A stretch of DNA of 14,958 nucleotides from Rhodospirillaceae bacterium (lineage in GTDB: Bacteria > Pseudomonadota > Alphaproteobacteria > Rhodospirillales > Magnetovibrionaceae), in assembly GCA_029883045.1 (NCBI GenBank), contig JAOUJU010000013.1:1-14958 (forward strand). Reading direction: 5' to 3'. Every line of letters begins with the position of its first letter. Position 1 is the stretch's first letter. The translations under genes and the position numbers were made by a program. The notes below the pieces were generated by a model, which did not search any database, was not told the origin of the DNA, and saw only the letters and a program-made list of their open reading frames with translations. Below are positions 1 to 8,002 of this stretch, piece by piece.

Positions 1-1167
1 CCCACCCTGATTATCGCGTAAATCCATTACAATTCCACGAATCTGTCCGGAATCAATTTTATCGTTTAACGCAATAATGGCGTCACGCACTTCGCCAGCG
101 GTTAACCGATTAAAGCTGTTGATACGTATATTTAAAATATTGTCTTTTACGTTAGATACCACTGTTTCGGGAACAATGTGCGCACGCGATAGACTAAATT
201 TAATTGGCGTTGTTCCGCTATTTTCTCGTAAAATACCTATAATTATTTTACTGCCGATGGGGCCACGTAACATGGCGGAAAGTTTTCGCATTGTATAACC
301 GCTTACGTTGTGTCCAGAAACTGAAACAATCCTATCGCCCGGTATCAGGCCAGCATCATCCGCTGGCGTTCCCTTGGTTACATTGGTTATGGGAAAGCCT
401 TTTTTTCCTATCCCTAAAATAGTTTTTTCGTCGGTAAAATGAATTCCGATACCGCCAAAACCTTCGCGTCTAGCCCGGTTGTGGTCGGCCTCGGTGGGCC
501 CTGCATAGCGGGAAAAAACATCTAAGCCGACAAGCATTCCATCAAATAATGATTCCAAAACTTTTTCTCTATCGCTAGTCCCAAGCAGGCGTGAATGGTC
601 CTTGGCCACATTTACGATGTTTGAAATAAATTCGGCCCAAACTTTGGGGCTTGCGTTATTTGGCAGTGTAAATTCATCAACTAAAGTCGGTAACCCACGT
701 TCAAATGCACTATGATCATATGGCGCCATCTGTAAGATAATTCTGTTGGGGCTATCGTCATGTAGGCCAGCCATATTAATATCTATGCTGGGATCAATGG
801 AGCTTAATCCTTCAAGGGCGTTAAACGCTAATTTTTGCGCTGTTACATCTTTTATGTAGCGCTCAGTTATGCCGCTTATGCCCGCATTTAAAATATTTAT
901 TTCTTCATCATTAAAATAGCCAACTATGTCCTCCGCGCCTTCGTGTTTGTGGGGGCTTAAGACATGGCTACCGGAGGGGATAAAATGGTTTGTGTTTGAG
1001 GGGGCGGTTTTTAATGCGCCATAGTTGGCGCATGCCCCAAGCGCAGCTCCCGCCGCCAACATTAAAAACATACGTTTTATTGTTGGTTTTGTTTTTGGCG
1101 ATAAAAAACCAAAGTTTAGAATAATAGACAAAATACCCATAAGTGGATAATTCCCTATTTTTTTCAT
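1..1167 (-). CDS. S41-family carboxy-terminal processing protease (PDZ protease), putative lipoprotein, 3' end outside window
   Basis: I translated the minus strand by hand: 389 codons stay open from an ATG at 1167 to the window edge. A PDZ domain lies at about residues 236-318, entered by GFGGIGIHF and containing GTPADDAGLIPGDRIVSV and LRGPIGSKI, the arrangement of CtpA/Prc-type S41 proteases. The visible part ends in VMDLRDNQGG, the counterpart of the family's LRNNPGG strand; the catalytic Ser and Lys should follow beyond position 1 and cannot be checked. Residues 34-46 are hydrophobic and end in LGAC, a lipobox with Cys46, so the mature protein is probably lipid-anchored and faces the periplasm. 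Residues 50-230 are a long N-terminal region I cannot assign. Start choice is uncertain: ATGs at 1167, 1140 and 1071 are in frame; the last keeps the lipobox but loses the positive charges in front of it. It follows rnr by about 50 bases with no visible terminator. Its proteolytic target is unknown. Confidence 0.85.
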   Translation of the reverse strand, partial: MKKIGNYPLMGILSIILNFGFLSPKTKPTIKRMFLMLAAGAALGACANYGALKTAPSNTNHFIPSGSHVLSPHKHEGAEDIVGYFNDEEINILNAGISGITERYIKDVTAQKLAFNALEGLSSIDPSIDINMAGLHDDSPNRIILQMAPYDHSAFERGLPTLVDEFTLPNNASPKVWAEFISNIVNVAKDHSRLLGTSDREKVLESLFDGMLVGLDVFSRYAGPTEADHNRARREGFGGIGIHFTDEKTILGIGKKGFPITNVTKGTPADDAGLIPGDRIVSVSGHNVSGYTMRKLSAMLRGPIGSKIIIGILRENSGTTPIKFSLSRAHIVPETVVSNVKDNILNIRINSFNRLTAGEVRDAIIALNDKIDSGQIRGIVMDLRDNQGG

Positions 1168-1216
1168 TCAGTCACTAAATTGTACGCGGTTTAAGGCAAA
1201 TATCTTCAGATGATGG

Positions 1217-3517
1217 CTATTTGGTATTTTTTGCGCGGCGTCGGGACGCGCGGGATTTGCCCTTGGGCTTTTTGGCAGTTGGCTTTTTCCCTTGCTGGCC
1301 CTTACCCAGTGATTTTCCTTTAAATGATTTATTGCCTGCGTTATTTGGGGATTTTTTTACTTCCCCTTCGTTGATTATTTCAAATGTGGTTCCGCCAGTT
1401 ATCGGGTCTGCTTCCATAAGCATAACTTCAACCTCGGCCCCAAGACGGTAAACCCTGCCGTGGCGTTTGCCCACTAACATATGGCGGGATTCATTGTGTT
1501 CGTAATAATCATCATTAAGCGTGCGTATGGGCACCAAGCCATCGGCCCCGGTTTCGTTCAATTCAACAAAAAGCCCAAATCGCGTTACCCCGCTAATGCG
1601 TCCTTTAAACAACGAGCCAATACGTTCCGAAAGATAAAGTGCGGCAAACCTGTCAACCGCGTCACGTTCGGCTCCGGATGCGCGTCTTTCGGTATCGGAA
1701 AGGTGCTCGCCCATTTCAGCAAAATCTTTGTGGTCTTCTTCCAATGCGCCGTCACCGGCATTTAAACCCTTTACCAGTGCACGATGGACCAATAAATCAG
1801 AATAGCGCCTGATGGGCGAGGTAAAATGGCAATAGCGTTTTAATGCCAAGCCAAAATGGCCAATGTTATCGGGCGAATATTCGGCTTGGGATTGTGAGCG
1901 CAGCACCACCTGATTAACAAGGTGGCTATTGGGGGTATTTTCAGCGCGTTTTAAAATAATATTAAAATGGTTTGGCTTTATTACTTGGCCCAACGCAAAG
2001 GGAATAGATATTGAATCAAGAAAATCTTTTAGGCTAACCAATTTTTCCCGTGATGGCTCACCGTGAATACGATACATGCACGGAAGTTTCATTTTTTCTA
2101 GCGTTTCGGCGGCGGCCACATTGGCCAGAACCATGAATTCTTCAATTAGTTTGTGCGAAGCAAATCGTGGACGAACCGAAACACCAGTTACATCGCCATC
2201 CGCATTTACATCAATTTTCTTTTCCGGTAGGTCAAGCTCCAGCACGCCACGGTTTTCGCGTGCCGTTAACAGTGTTTGATACGCACCATAAAGTGGTGTG
2301 ATAACGTCATCTAGCAATGGGCGAGTAATTTTGTTTGGCCTGCCATCATAAGCCTCTTGAATTTGTTCATACGTGGTGCGCGCGCTTGAGCGCATAAGCG
2401 CGCGTACAAAACGATGGCGCGTCAGGTTGCCACCAGCATCAATCCACATATGAGCCGCAATGCAAGGGCGGTCTTCGTTAGCGACCAGTGAACACCAGCC
2501 ATTGGAAAGTGCTTCCGGCAACATCGGTACCACCCGGTCGGGGAAATATACTGAATTACCACGCTTGTAGGCTTCAACGTCTAATGGGCTTTCTGGGCGC
2601 ACGTACCACGATACATCGGCGATAGCGACAATCAGGTGCCAGCCACCTTTGTTTTCGGGGTCAGGCTCGGCAAAAACCGCATCATCAAAATCGCGGGCAT
2701 CGGCCCCGTCAATTGTAATTAATGCTAAATCGCGCAGATCTTCACGCTTGTCTAATGGCGCTGCTTTTGCACGCTCGGCTTCGTCCACCACACTTGCGGG
2801 AAAACGGTTTGGGATATCATGTTCATAAATAGCAATAAGCGAAATGGACTTACTGCCGGTGGTGCTAATTTTTTTTATCACCTTAACCCGTGGCATACCC
2901 AAATGTTTGCCCGACATGGCTTCGGTCAAAACCAAATCACCATCGAACAGTTCAATTCCATTATTATCGGCAACGGAAAATTCTGATTTATGCCGCCGGT
3001 TAGTTGACCGGACGCGGCCTTGGCCTGCTGGGCCTTCGCGGTATACACCCAACGTTTCAGTTGGGGCATGGGCAATGCGTCTTATGGTTCTGGCTTCGTA
3101 AACTGTGCGCCCTTCAATTACATCGGCCAGTTGTTCTAGTTTTGCCAAAACCCGTTCACCGTTTGCCAGCGCACGCTGCCCGGCGCGCATTGGTGCCATG
3201 TAAATAATTGGCGGTGGTGCATCGAATTTCCACTCAACTGGTTTGGCTAATATTTCGCCGTCAATGTCGGTTCCCGCTACCTCAAGCACGGTTACACTGG
3301 GTAGCGTTCCCGGTTGGCCATAACGCTTGCCTTGGGCGCGCTCAATCAAGCCTTCAGCGGTTAGTTTTTTAAGTTCTTTTTTTAGAAGTATCTTCTGCCC
3401 GGCATCTAGCTGAAACGCACGTGCTAATTCACGCTTGGCTACCCGGCCCGGGGTTTCCTGGATATATTTCACGATTTGTTCGCGTGTGGGAAATGGTGAT
3501 TTAGTTTTTTTTGCCAA
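1217..3517 (-). CDS. rnr: Ribonuclease R (3'-5' exoribonuclease, RNB family)
   Basis: This is a processive cytoplasmic 3'-5' exoribonuclease that degrades structured RNA and takes part in mRNA and rRNA quality control. Domains in order: an RNase R winged-helix region (about residues 8-65, TREQIVKYIQETPGRVAKRE), cold-shock-like OB folds (about 80-250), the RNB catalytic domain (about 258-585) with TIDGADARDFDDAV supplying the metal-binding acids D270, D276, D278 and D279 and the FTSPIRRYSDLLVHR motif, an S1 domain (about 635-705, FKGRISGVTRFGLFVEL), and a Lys/Gly-rich basic tail (721-766). The length of 766 aa is normal. The start is a TTG, 14 bases after the topA stop and without a clear Shine-Dalgarno; no ATG occurs in frame before residue 107, and the N-terminal domain needs this start. 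RNB motif spacing excludes RNase II, which lacks the winged-helix front. It lies in the topA-rnr run. Confidence 0.96.
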   Translation of the reverse strand: MAKKTKSPFPTREQIVKYIQETPGRVAKRELARAFQLDAGQKILLKKELKKLTAEGLIERAQGKRYGQPGTLPSVTVLEVAGTDIDGEILAKPVEWKFDAPPPIIYMAPMRAGQRALANGERVLAKLEQLADVIEGRTVYEARTIRRIAHAPTETLGVYREGPAGQGRVRSTNRRHKSEFSVADNNGIELFDGDLVLTEAMSGKHLGMPRVKVIKKISTTGSKSISLIAIYEHDIPNRFPASVVDEAERAKAAPLDKREDLRDLALITIDGADARDFDDAVFAEPDPENKGGWHLIVAIADVSWYVRPESPLDVEAYKRGNSVYFPDRVVPMLPEALSNGWCSLVANEDRPCIAAHMWIDAGGNLTRHRFVRALMRSSARTTYEQIQEAYDGRPNKITRPLLDDVITPLYGAYQTLLTARENRGVLELDLPEKKIDVNADGDVTGVSVRPRFASHKLIEEFMVLANVAAAETLEKMKLPCMYRIHGEPSREKLVSLKDFLDSISIPFALGQVIKPNHFNIILKRAENTPNSHLVNQVVLRSQSQAEYSPDNIGHFGLALKRYCHFTSPIRRYSDLLVHRALVKGLNAGDGALEEDHKDFAEMGEHLSDTERRASGAERDAVDRFAALYLSERIGSLFKGRISGVTRFGLFVELNETGADGLVPIRTLNDDYYEHNESRHMLVGKRHGRVYRLGAEVEVMLMEADPITGGTTFEIINEGEVKKSPNNAGNKSFKGKSLGKGQQGKKPTAKKPKGKSRASRRRAKNTK

Positions 3518-3531
3518 TTTATTAAAACGCG

Positions 3532-6216
3532 TCAGTCGCTGGAATCGGTTGCGGGTACGGCACTGGTTTCGCTGTCAGTTTTTTTAGGCGTTGGTGCTTT
3601 CTTTTTAGTTTTGGTTTTAGCCTTTTTCTTTGCAGCTTTTTTCTTTGTTTTAGCTTTGGCTTTTGTCTTTGCCTTTACTTTGGGTTTAGGCAAAATAACC
3701 TTGCTGTCCTTGGCGGCGCGCGCTTCAAGCAATTCAACCGCACGTTCAAGGGTTATGGTTTCACCATCTTCATCCTTGGGGACGTTGACGCGAATTTTCC
3801 CAAGGGAAACAAACGGTCCCCAGCGTCCGGTTTTAATTGCTATTGGTTTTTTGCTTCCGGGGAACATACCCAGCGCACGCGGTGGTTTTTTACCGCTATC
3901 GGCAATAATAGCAACAGCGCGGTTAATACCAATTTCTAGAGGGTCATCATCTTTTAAGCTAACAAACATTCCCGCCCATTTGATGAACGGACCAAAACGC
4001 CCGATACCGGCTTCAATCATGGTGCCGTCTTCGGGGTGCAGGCCGACATCACGCGGCAATGCCAAAAGACCCATGGCAAATTCTAAATCAACTTCTTTTA
4101 GATCTTGGCCCTTGTTCAGCGATGCACGCTTGGGTTTTTTCTTTGAGCCTTCTTCTTGCTCGCCCAATTGCACGTAAACACCGTATGGGCCTTTGCGCAT
4201 GGTAACGTCAATACCTGTTTCCGGGTCTTGGCCCAGCTCAATCGGTCCGGCATCAAGTTCTGCCTCGATGCTACCTTCCGCGGCCCCACCGTCGGCAGCC
4301 AGCTGGCGGGTGTAGGTGCATTCAGGATAATCAGAACAACCGATAAAGGCACCAAACCGACCTAGTTTCAATGAAAGTTCCCCGGTTTTACATTTGGGGC
4401 ATGATCTTGGGTCAACGCCTTCTTCTTTTTGTGGGAAAAAATGTGGGCCCAAAACTTCGTTTAGGTTATCAAGCACGTCGCGAACGCGAAGTTCTTTGAT
4501 GCCCTCAACCGAACCGATAAAGGCGCGCCAGAATTCCTCAAGCACAGATTTCCACTTAATATTGCCCTCGGCAATTCCATCAAGTTTTTCTTCCAAATCA
4601 GCGGTGAAATTATATTCGACGTAACGCTCAAAAAAACTTGAAAGAAATGCAATAACCAAACGACCGCGGTCTTCGGGAATAAAACGCCTAGTTTCAATGC
4701 GCACATAGTTTCTATCTTGCAAAACCGAAATAATGGAAGCATAGGTTGATGGCCTGCCGATACCTAGTTCTTCCAGTTTTTTAACCAAACTTGCTTCTGA
4801 ATATCTGGGTGGCGGCTGGGTAAAATGCTGGTCAGGGTTAACTTCGCCCAGCTTCATTGCCGCACCTTGTTTTACATCAGGCAAAATGCGTTCTTCTTCG
4901 TCACCGCTTTCGTTTTCGGCATCGTCTTTGCCTTCGTGATATAGTTTGTAAAAACCATCAAATGCGATGATTGACCCGGTTGCACGCAATACTGTTTGCA
5001 TTTCAGCTGAGGCCACATCAATTGCCACCTGATCAAGCACCACAGATTCCATCTGGCTCGCTAGTGTACGTTTCCATATTAGGTCATAAAGTTTTTGTTG
5101 GTCTTCATCCAAATGCTGGGCAACGTCTTTGGGTCTGCGCGCCACATCTGTTGGGCGGATGGCTTCATGTGCTTCTTGGGCATTTTTTGATTTTGTTTTG
5201 TATTCGCGCGGTGCATCGGGCAGGTACGCTTCGCCATATTGTTCCGAAATTAATGTCCGGCATGCTGTTATGGCCTCGCCCGCCATGGTTACGCCATCGG
5301 TACGCATATAGGTAATAAGCCCAACCGTTTCCCCACCGATGTTGACACCTTCATAAAGCCTTTGTGCCACTTGCATGGTTTTGCGTGCGGAAAAATAAAG
5401 TTTACGCGCCGCTTCTTGTTGCAAGGTGGATGTGGTGAAGGGCGGTGATGGGTTGCGCCGGCTTTTCTTTTTCTCAACCTTGGCAACTGAAAATTTTTCG
5501 TTCTTAATTATGGTTTCAGCGCGTTTGGCTTCTTTTTCATTAGTTAAGTCCATCTTGCCTAGCTTTTTACCATCAAGCTGGGTAAGGCTAGTTGAAATCA
5601 TTACCCCGCTGCCGGTATCAAAACTTGCGCCGATTGACCAGTATTCAACTGGGTTAAATTTTTCAATTTCGGTTTCGCGTTCAGATATCAGACGCAGCGC
5701 AACCGATTGCACGCGCCCGGCCGAACGTGAACCCGGAAGTTTGCGCCACAACACGGGCGAAAGGGTAAAGCCAACCAAGTAATCAAGTGCGCGCCGCGCC
5801 ATGTATGCATCAATTAGTTCATTATCCAATTCACGCGGGTGATTGAATGCTTCTATGATTGCACTTTTGGTTATTTCATTAAACACAACGCGTTTAACAT
5901 CAACACCGTTCAGCATATTTTTCTTTTCCATTTCCTCGCGTACATGCCAGGCAATGGCTTCGCCTTCGCGATCTGGATCAGTTGCGAGAAAAAGGCTTTT
6001 GGCACCTTTAAGTGCGGTTTGAATTTCTTTTAGGTGTTTTTTTGATTGCGGGGCAACTTCCCAATCCATGGCAAAATCATCATCGGGGCGAACTGAGCCA
6101 TCCTTGGATGGCAAATCGCGTACATGGCCATATGATGCCAGCACGGTATAATCCGCTCCCAGATACTTATTAATAGTCTTGGCCTTGGATGGTGATTCTA
6201 CAACAACAACATACAT
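3532..6216 (-). CDS. topA: DNA topoisomerase I (type IA)
   Basis: It relaxes negative supercoils by cutting one strand and passing the other, through a 5'-phosphotyrosine link. Numbering from an in-frame ATG at 6231: a Toprim domain (about 6-120) with VESPSKAKT (E12) and TDPDREGEAIAWH (D85, D87), then the cleavage/strand-passage domain with GLITYMRTDG, where Y308 is the expected catalytic tyrosine. One C4 zinc ribbon has C611, C614, C632 and C638, followed by three cysteine-free Toprim C-terminal repeats (about 676-840; GRFGPFIKW, GRWGPFVSL) and a very basic Lys/Ala/Thr tail (849-884). I prefer the ATG at 6216 (894 aa): MYVVVVESPSKAK matches where the family begins, and GGAAG sits 5 bases upstream, whereas the 6231 ATG has AAGGA only 2 bases away. 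It begins about 70 bases after dprA and is followed closely by rnr. Confidence 0.97.
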   Translation of the reverse strand: MYVVVVESPSKAKTINKYLGADYTVLASYGHVRDLPSKDGSVRPDDDFAMDWEVAPQSKKHLKEIQTALKGAKSLFLATDPDREGEAIAWHVREEMEKKNMLNGVDVKRVVFNEITKSAIIEAFNHPRELDNELIDAYMARRALDYLVGFTLSPVLWRKLPGSRSAGRVQSVALRLISERETEIEKFNPVEYWSIGASFDTGSGVMISTSLTQLDGKKLGKMDLTNEKEAKRAETIIKNEKFSVAKVEKKKSRRNPSPPFTTSTLQQEAARKLYFSARKTMQVAQRLYEGVNIGGETVGLITYMRTDGVTMAGEAITACRTLISEQYGEAYLPDAPREYKTKSKNAQEAHEAIRPTDVARRPKDVAQHLDEDQQKLYDLIWKRTLASQMESVVLDQVAIDVASAEMQTVLRATGSIIAFDGFYKLYHEGKDDAENESGDEEERILPDVKQGAAMKLGEVNPDQHFTQPPPRYSEASLVKKLEELGIGRPSTYASIISVLQDRNYVRIETRRFIPEDRGRLVIAFLSSFFERYVEYNFTADLEEKLDGIAEGNIKWKSVLEEFWRAFIGSVEGIKELRVRDVLDNLNEVLGPHFFPQKEEGVDPRSCPKCKTGELSLKLGRFGAFIGCSDYPECTYTRQLAADGGAAEGSIEAELDAGPIELGQDPETGIDVTMRKGPYGVYVQLGEQEEGSKKKPKRASLNKGQDLKEVDLEFAMGLLALPRDVGLHPEDGTMIEAGIGRFGPFIKWAGMFVSLKDDDPLEIGINRAVAIIADSGKKPPRALGMFPGSKKPIAIKTGRWGPFVSLGKIRVNVPKDEDGETITLERAVELLEARAAKDSKVILPKPKVKAKTKAKAKTKKKAAKKKAKTKTKKKAPTPKKTDSETSAVPATDSSD

Positions 6217-6287
6217 GATTACTTCCGACATATTCCTTAGAAGGGGGTTTTGCCCTTATTTAACCGTTTTATCTATTGTCCCGCCGG

Positions 6288-7433
6288 TCACCCTATTAGT
6301 GCTACCCGGCCCCCGGGATGGCGCATAAGACGCCCTGCCAGCTCTAGCTCTAAAAGCACCATCGAGACGGCTGCAGGGGAGCATTGGCAGCTACGGATGA
6401 TTTCGTCAACACTAACTGGATCGGGCGAAAGCAGGTTAAGCACCTTGTCATGGGTTTTTGCCTCATCGCCAGCTTGGTCATTGGGAGATAAATTATCCTT
6501 GTATTTCAATTGGTTATTTTCCTCAAAGGAAAGCTCAACCCGGGCTGTGGGCATGGTTTCAAGGGCATTAAAAATATCTTGGGCATTTTCGGTCAATTGT
6601 GCCCCTTCGCGTATCAGGCGGTTGGCACCAGCACTTCGGGGGTCAAGGGGTGAACCTGGTACCGCAAACACCTCGCGGCCCTGTTCTAAGGCCATTCTAG
6701 CGGTAATTAACGAGCCTGATTTCATGCCTGCCTCAACCACAACGGTGCCACGGCTCATGCCTGATATGATCCGGTTTCTTCTGGGGAAATGCATTGCCTG
6801 AGGTTTAGTCCCAAATGGCACTTCTGAAATAACCGCGCCATCACGCACAAGTTTTTCGTAAATGTCATTGTTTTCGCGCGGATAGACCACATCGACACCG
6901 CCGCCAACAACCGCCACCGTTCCGGTTTTAAGCGCACCAATGTGTGCTGCCCTATCAACCCCGCGTGCCATGCCCGATGATATTAAAAACCCACCTTTGC
7001 CAATTTCACTTGCTAGTTGCTTTGCAATTTTTTGCCCGTTAAGCGATGCATTCCTGGCCCCAACAATTGCAATGGCGCGCTTAGCCAATAATGATTTATT
7101 ACCAATTACCGAAATTACCGGTGGGGCATCATAAATACTGCCAAGCAACGGTGGGTAATCTTCATCAAGGCGGGTTATTATTTCCCCACCTAATTGGTTT
7201 AATTTTTCAATTTCTTCGACTGCTTTATCTTTTGCCAGTGGCTTTATTTTTTTTCCGCCCTTGCTTGAAAGTTCAACTGCACCCTCAAGCGCATTTGCAG
7301 CACTGCCAAAACGTTCTAATAATTTATAAAAAGTAACAGGGCCGATATTTTCGGTCCGGATTAGGCGAAGCCAGTCAATTTGCTGGTCAGCTTGCTTACT
7401 CACCTTTTTTCCCGATTTTTGTTTCGGTGCCAT
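6288..7433 (-). CDS. dprA: DNA-processing protein DprA (Smf), ssDNA-binding RecA loader
   Basis: DprA binds incoming single-stranded DNA and loads RecA during natural transformation; it is widely kept in bacteria not known to be competent. The sequence shows an N-terminal SAM/HhH-like region (about residues 18-60, DWLRLIRTENIGPVTFYKLL), an extended Rossmann core (about 84-295) with SGMARGVDRAAH, HFPRRNRIISG, GSLITARMALEQGREVFAVPG and SAGANRLIREGA, and a C-terminal DprA winged helix (about 325-380). The length of 381 aa is typical. The ATG at 7433 gives a 38-base overlap with plsY and has no Shine-Dalgarno. A GTG at 7403 has GGGA about 6 bases upstream, overlaps the plsY end by only 8 bases (GTGAGTAA) and begins MSKQADQQIDWLRLIR, close to where relatives start, so it is a strong alternative. 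Translational coupling to plsY is likely. Confidence 0.95.
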   Translation of the reverse strand: MAPKQKSGKKVSKQADQQIDWLRLIRTENIGPVTFYKLLERFGSAANALEGAVELSSKGGKKIKPLAKDKAVEEIEKLNQLGGEIITRLDEDYPPLLGSIYDAPPVISVIGNKSLLAKRAIAIVGARNASLNGQKIAKQLASEIGKGGFLISSGMARGVDRAAHIGALKTGTVAVVGGGVDVVYPRENNDIYEKLVRDGAVISEVPFGTKPQAMHFPRRNRIISGMSRGTVVVEAGMKSGSLITARMALEQGREVFAVPGSPLDPRSAGANRLIREGAQLTENAQDIFNALETMPTARVELSFEENNQLKYKDNLSPNDQAGDEAKTHDKVLNLLSPDPVSVDEIIRSCQCSPAAVSMVLLELELAGRLMRHPGGRVALIG

Positions 7434-7992
7434 TTAATAAGCGGCGAGCGTTTTCATGGTGGCGCGCACAAACCAAAACCGCCAAAAGACCCGAAAGAAT
7501 AATATGCTGCGGTGGGGCCAGCAGATATGAAAATAATGGTGCCGCCGCCAGCGCCACTAATGCCGCCAATGATGAATAACGTGTAATGGCGGCAACAACC
7601 AACCACGTGGCGATAACCGCCAGACCAACTGGCCATGCCGTTGCCAGTAAAACACCAATGGCGGTGGCAACGCCCTTGCCGCCACGAAAATTTAACCAGA
7701 CTGGAAAGTTGTGCCCCATAACCGCCCAGAACCCGGCGGCAAGTTCGGCATAAATATTGGGTATAAAATATCCCACCGTCAGTGCAACCATACCACCCTT
7801 GCCGATATCAAATATCAAAGTCAAAAATGCTGCTAGTTTATTTCCGGTGCGCAAAACATTGGTTGCACCAATATTGCCAGAACCAATTTTACGTAAATCA
7901 CCAAGGCCAAAAAGCTTAGCAAAGACCAACCCAAAAGGGATTGACCCGACAAGATAACCAACAATTCCTGCGGCAATGTGAAGGGTGGCCAT
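7396..7992 (-). CDS. plsY: Acyl-phosphate:glycerol-3-phosphate acyltransferase PlsY
   Basis: PlsY transfers the acyl group of acyl-phosphate (made by PlsX) to glycerol-3-phosphate, the first step of phospholipid synthesis, in the inner membrane. All three family motifs are present: GSGNIGATNVLRTG (residues 37-50), GHNFPVWLNFRGGKG (93-107) and RHHENARRLLNGTE (177-190). GSIPFG in the first membrane helix is also typical. Hydrophobic segments at about 5-28, 53-75, 82-98, 110-135 and 140-173 suit the polytopic fold, and 198 aa is the normal length. The ATG at 7992 lies 10 bases after the pyrC stop with only a weak GAG upstream. The 3' end overlaps dprA. Co-transcription with pyrB-pyrC and dprA-topA is inferred from the spacing. 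Confidence 0.97.
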   Translation of the reverse strand: MATLHIAAGIVGYLVGSIPFGLVFAKLFGLGDLRKIGSGNIGATNVLRTGNKLAAFLTLIFDIGKGGMVALTVGYFIPNIYAELAAGFWAVMGHNFPVWLNFRGGKGVATAIGVLLATAWPVGLAVIATWLVVAAITRYSSLAALVALAAAPLFSYLLAPPQHIILSGLLAVLVCARHHENARRLLNGTETKIGKKGE

Positions 7993-8002
7993 TGTTATGT
8001 TC

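Noticed and set aside
77..298. Plus-strand open frame of 73 codons near the window start
   Set aside because: It lies opposite the PDZ domain of the S41 protease, which is clearly the coding strand.
1168..1216. Possible terminator between rnr and the S41 protease gene
   Set aside because: I see no inverted repeat or T-run on the minus strand here, so read-through is more likely.
3611..4177. Long plus-strand open frame of 188 codons opposite topA
   Set aside because: It is the complement of the TopA C-terminal region; its Phe/Ala/Leu-rich start simply mirrors the Lys/Ala tail. It has no recognisable domain.
6241..6258. Short inverted repeat AAGGG/CCCTT before topA on the minus strand
   Set aside because: It has only a 5-bp stem with a 7-base loop and no T-tract; it is too weak to call a terminator or regulatory RNA.
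6250..6801. Plus-strand open frame of 183 codons opposite dprA
   Set aside because: It is antisense to conserved DprA motifs and its composition (Ser/Arg-rich) is that of a shadow frame.
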